The notes under the pieces were generated by a model, which saw nothing but the letters and a program-made list of their open reading frames with translations, made no database searches and was not told where the DNA came from. 64,000 bases of DNA from Streptomyces luomodiensis (GTDB taxonomy: Bacteria > Actinomycetota > Actinomycetes > Streptomycetales > Streptomycetaceae): the NCBI RefSeq assembly GCF_031679605.1, contig NZ_CP117522.1, forward strand, positions 6,076,001 to 6,140,000, given 5' to 3'. Each line of letters opens with the position of its first letter. Within the stretch, counting starts at the first letter, position 1. This document shows, in pieces, positions 63,750 to 64,000 of the stretch. A program made the translations under genes and the position numbers.

Positions 63750-64000
63750 TGTCAGCCCCAGCCCCTTCCGGTCCCGCCGTCACCATCGGCGTCAGTCTGA
63801 AGATGTACTTCGGGCACCACCAGACGCTCAACTGGTGCCGTCGTATCGCGGCCATCGCCGAACGGCACCCGGCCGTCACCGGCGGCCTCGTGGAGACGTT
63901 CGTCCTGCCCTCCTTCCCGACGCTGGTCCCGGCCGCCGGACTGCTCGCCGGGACCGGGGTCCGGATCGGCGCCCAGGACCTGAGCGCCGAGGAGCCCGGC
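63749..64000 (+). CDS. Triosephosphate-isomerase-like protein, 5' part only
   Basis: The first 84 codons are visible and the gene runs off the right edge. The N-terminal strand TIGVSLKMYFGHHQTLNW carries the catalytic-type Lys (normally N-x-K, here S-L-K), and the strand VRIGAQDLSAEEPG matches the GAQN region of TIM. Its departure from the NxK consensus and its place after the kinase and RpiB-like gene suggest the EryH/LerI group, which interconverts L-erythrulose 1-phosphate and D-erythrulose 4-phosphate. The catalytic His and Glu lie outside the window. Confidence 0.82.
   Translation, partial: MSAPAPSGPAVTIGVSLKMYFGHHQTLNWCRRIAAIAERHPAVTGGLVETFVLPSFPTLVPAAGLLAGTGVRIGAQDLSAEEPG

Overview
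The window is about 73% GC and almost every gene uses GC-ending codons, with frequent GTG starts and 4-base start/stop overlaps. Together with a galTEK operon, an rpfB gene, a gas-vesicle gvpOAFGJLSK cluster and a tamR-tam pair, this points to the chromosomal core of a Streptomyces (an inference from gene content and composition; species not assigned).

Layout. 1-10.5 kb: housekeeping genes around rRNA modification, cell-wall lysis and isoprenoids: protein O-mannosyltransferase (cut by the left edge), rsmI, a zinc-ribbon protein, tatD, rpfB, rsmA (ksgA), ispE and an ABC-F ATPase. Two gaps here are filled by G-rich drifting tandem repeats. 10.8-21 kb: a membrane-anchored beta-propeller protein, a degenerate response regulator, a sodium/solute symporter divergent from galT-galE-galK, a LuxR-type regulator with a TTA codon, and tamR-tam. 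22-31 kb: Uma2-like nuclease, Gfo/Idh/MocA oxidoreductase, two surface or membrane proteins, a TetR regulator coupled to an acyl-lipid desaturase, and ppc. 30.6-35.4 kb: pth, rplY (L25), prs and glmU on the minus strand, then tRNA-Gln(UUG).

35.4-44.4 kb is the most unusual gene block. It holds a helix-turn-helix/LAGLIDADG-like gene abutting the tRNA, an orphan histidine kinase, and a cluster of toxin-type nucleic-acid enzymes with SUKH immunity domains: a YwqJ-like deaminase plus SUKH-3, a WHH nuclease fused to SUKH, and an immunity-like/collagen-like linker/deaminase/SUKH-4 fusion. 45-53.5 kb carries a drug-efflux MFS pump, a MacB-type ABC exporter, two VOC proteins, an AlkA-like glycosylase with low-complexity insertions, and a MarR regulator with a clear operator.

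53.5-57.2 kb is a complete gas-vesicle operon transcribed leftward. Next to it, 57.3-59.1 kb is a 1.7-kb island bounded by 85-bp direct repeats copied from the 3' end of a FadR-type regulator gene. The island contains gene fragments (DegT aminotransferase, low-Mr phosphatase) and an extra MurG-like gene. 59-64 kb: the FadR regulator faces an operon of MFS transporter, DhaK-DhaL fusion kinase, RpiB-like and TIM-like isomerases (the last cut by the right edge), a combination that suggests tetrulose (erythrulose) catabolism.
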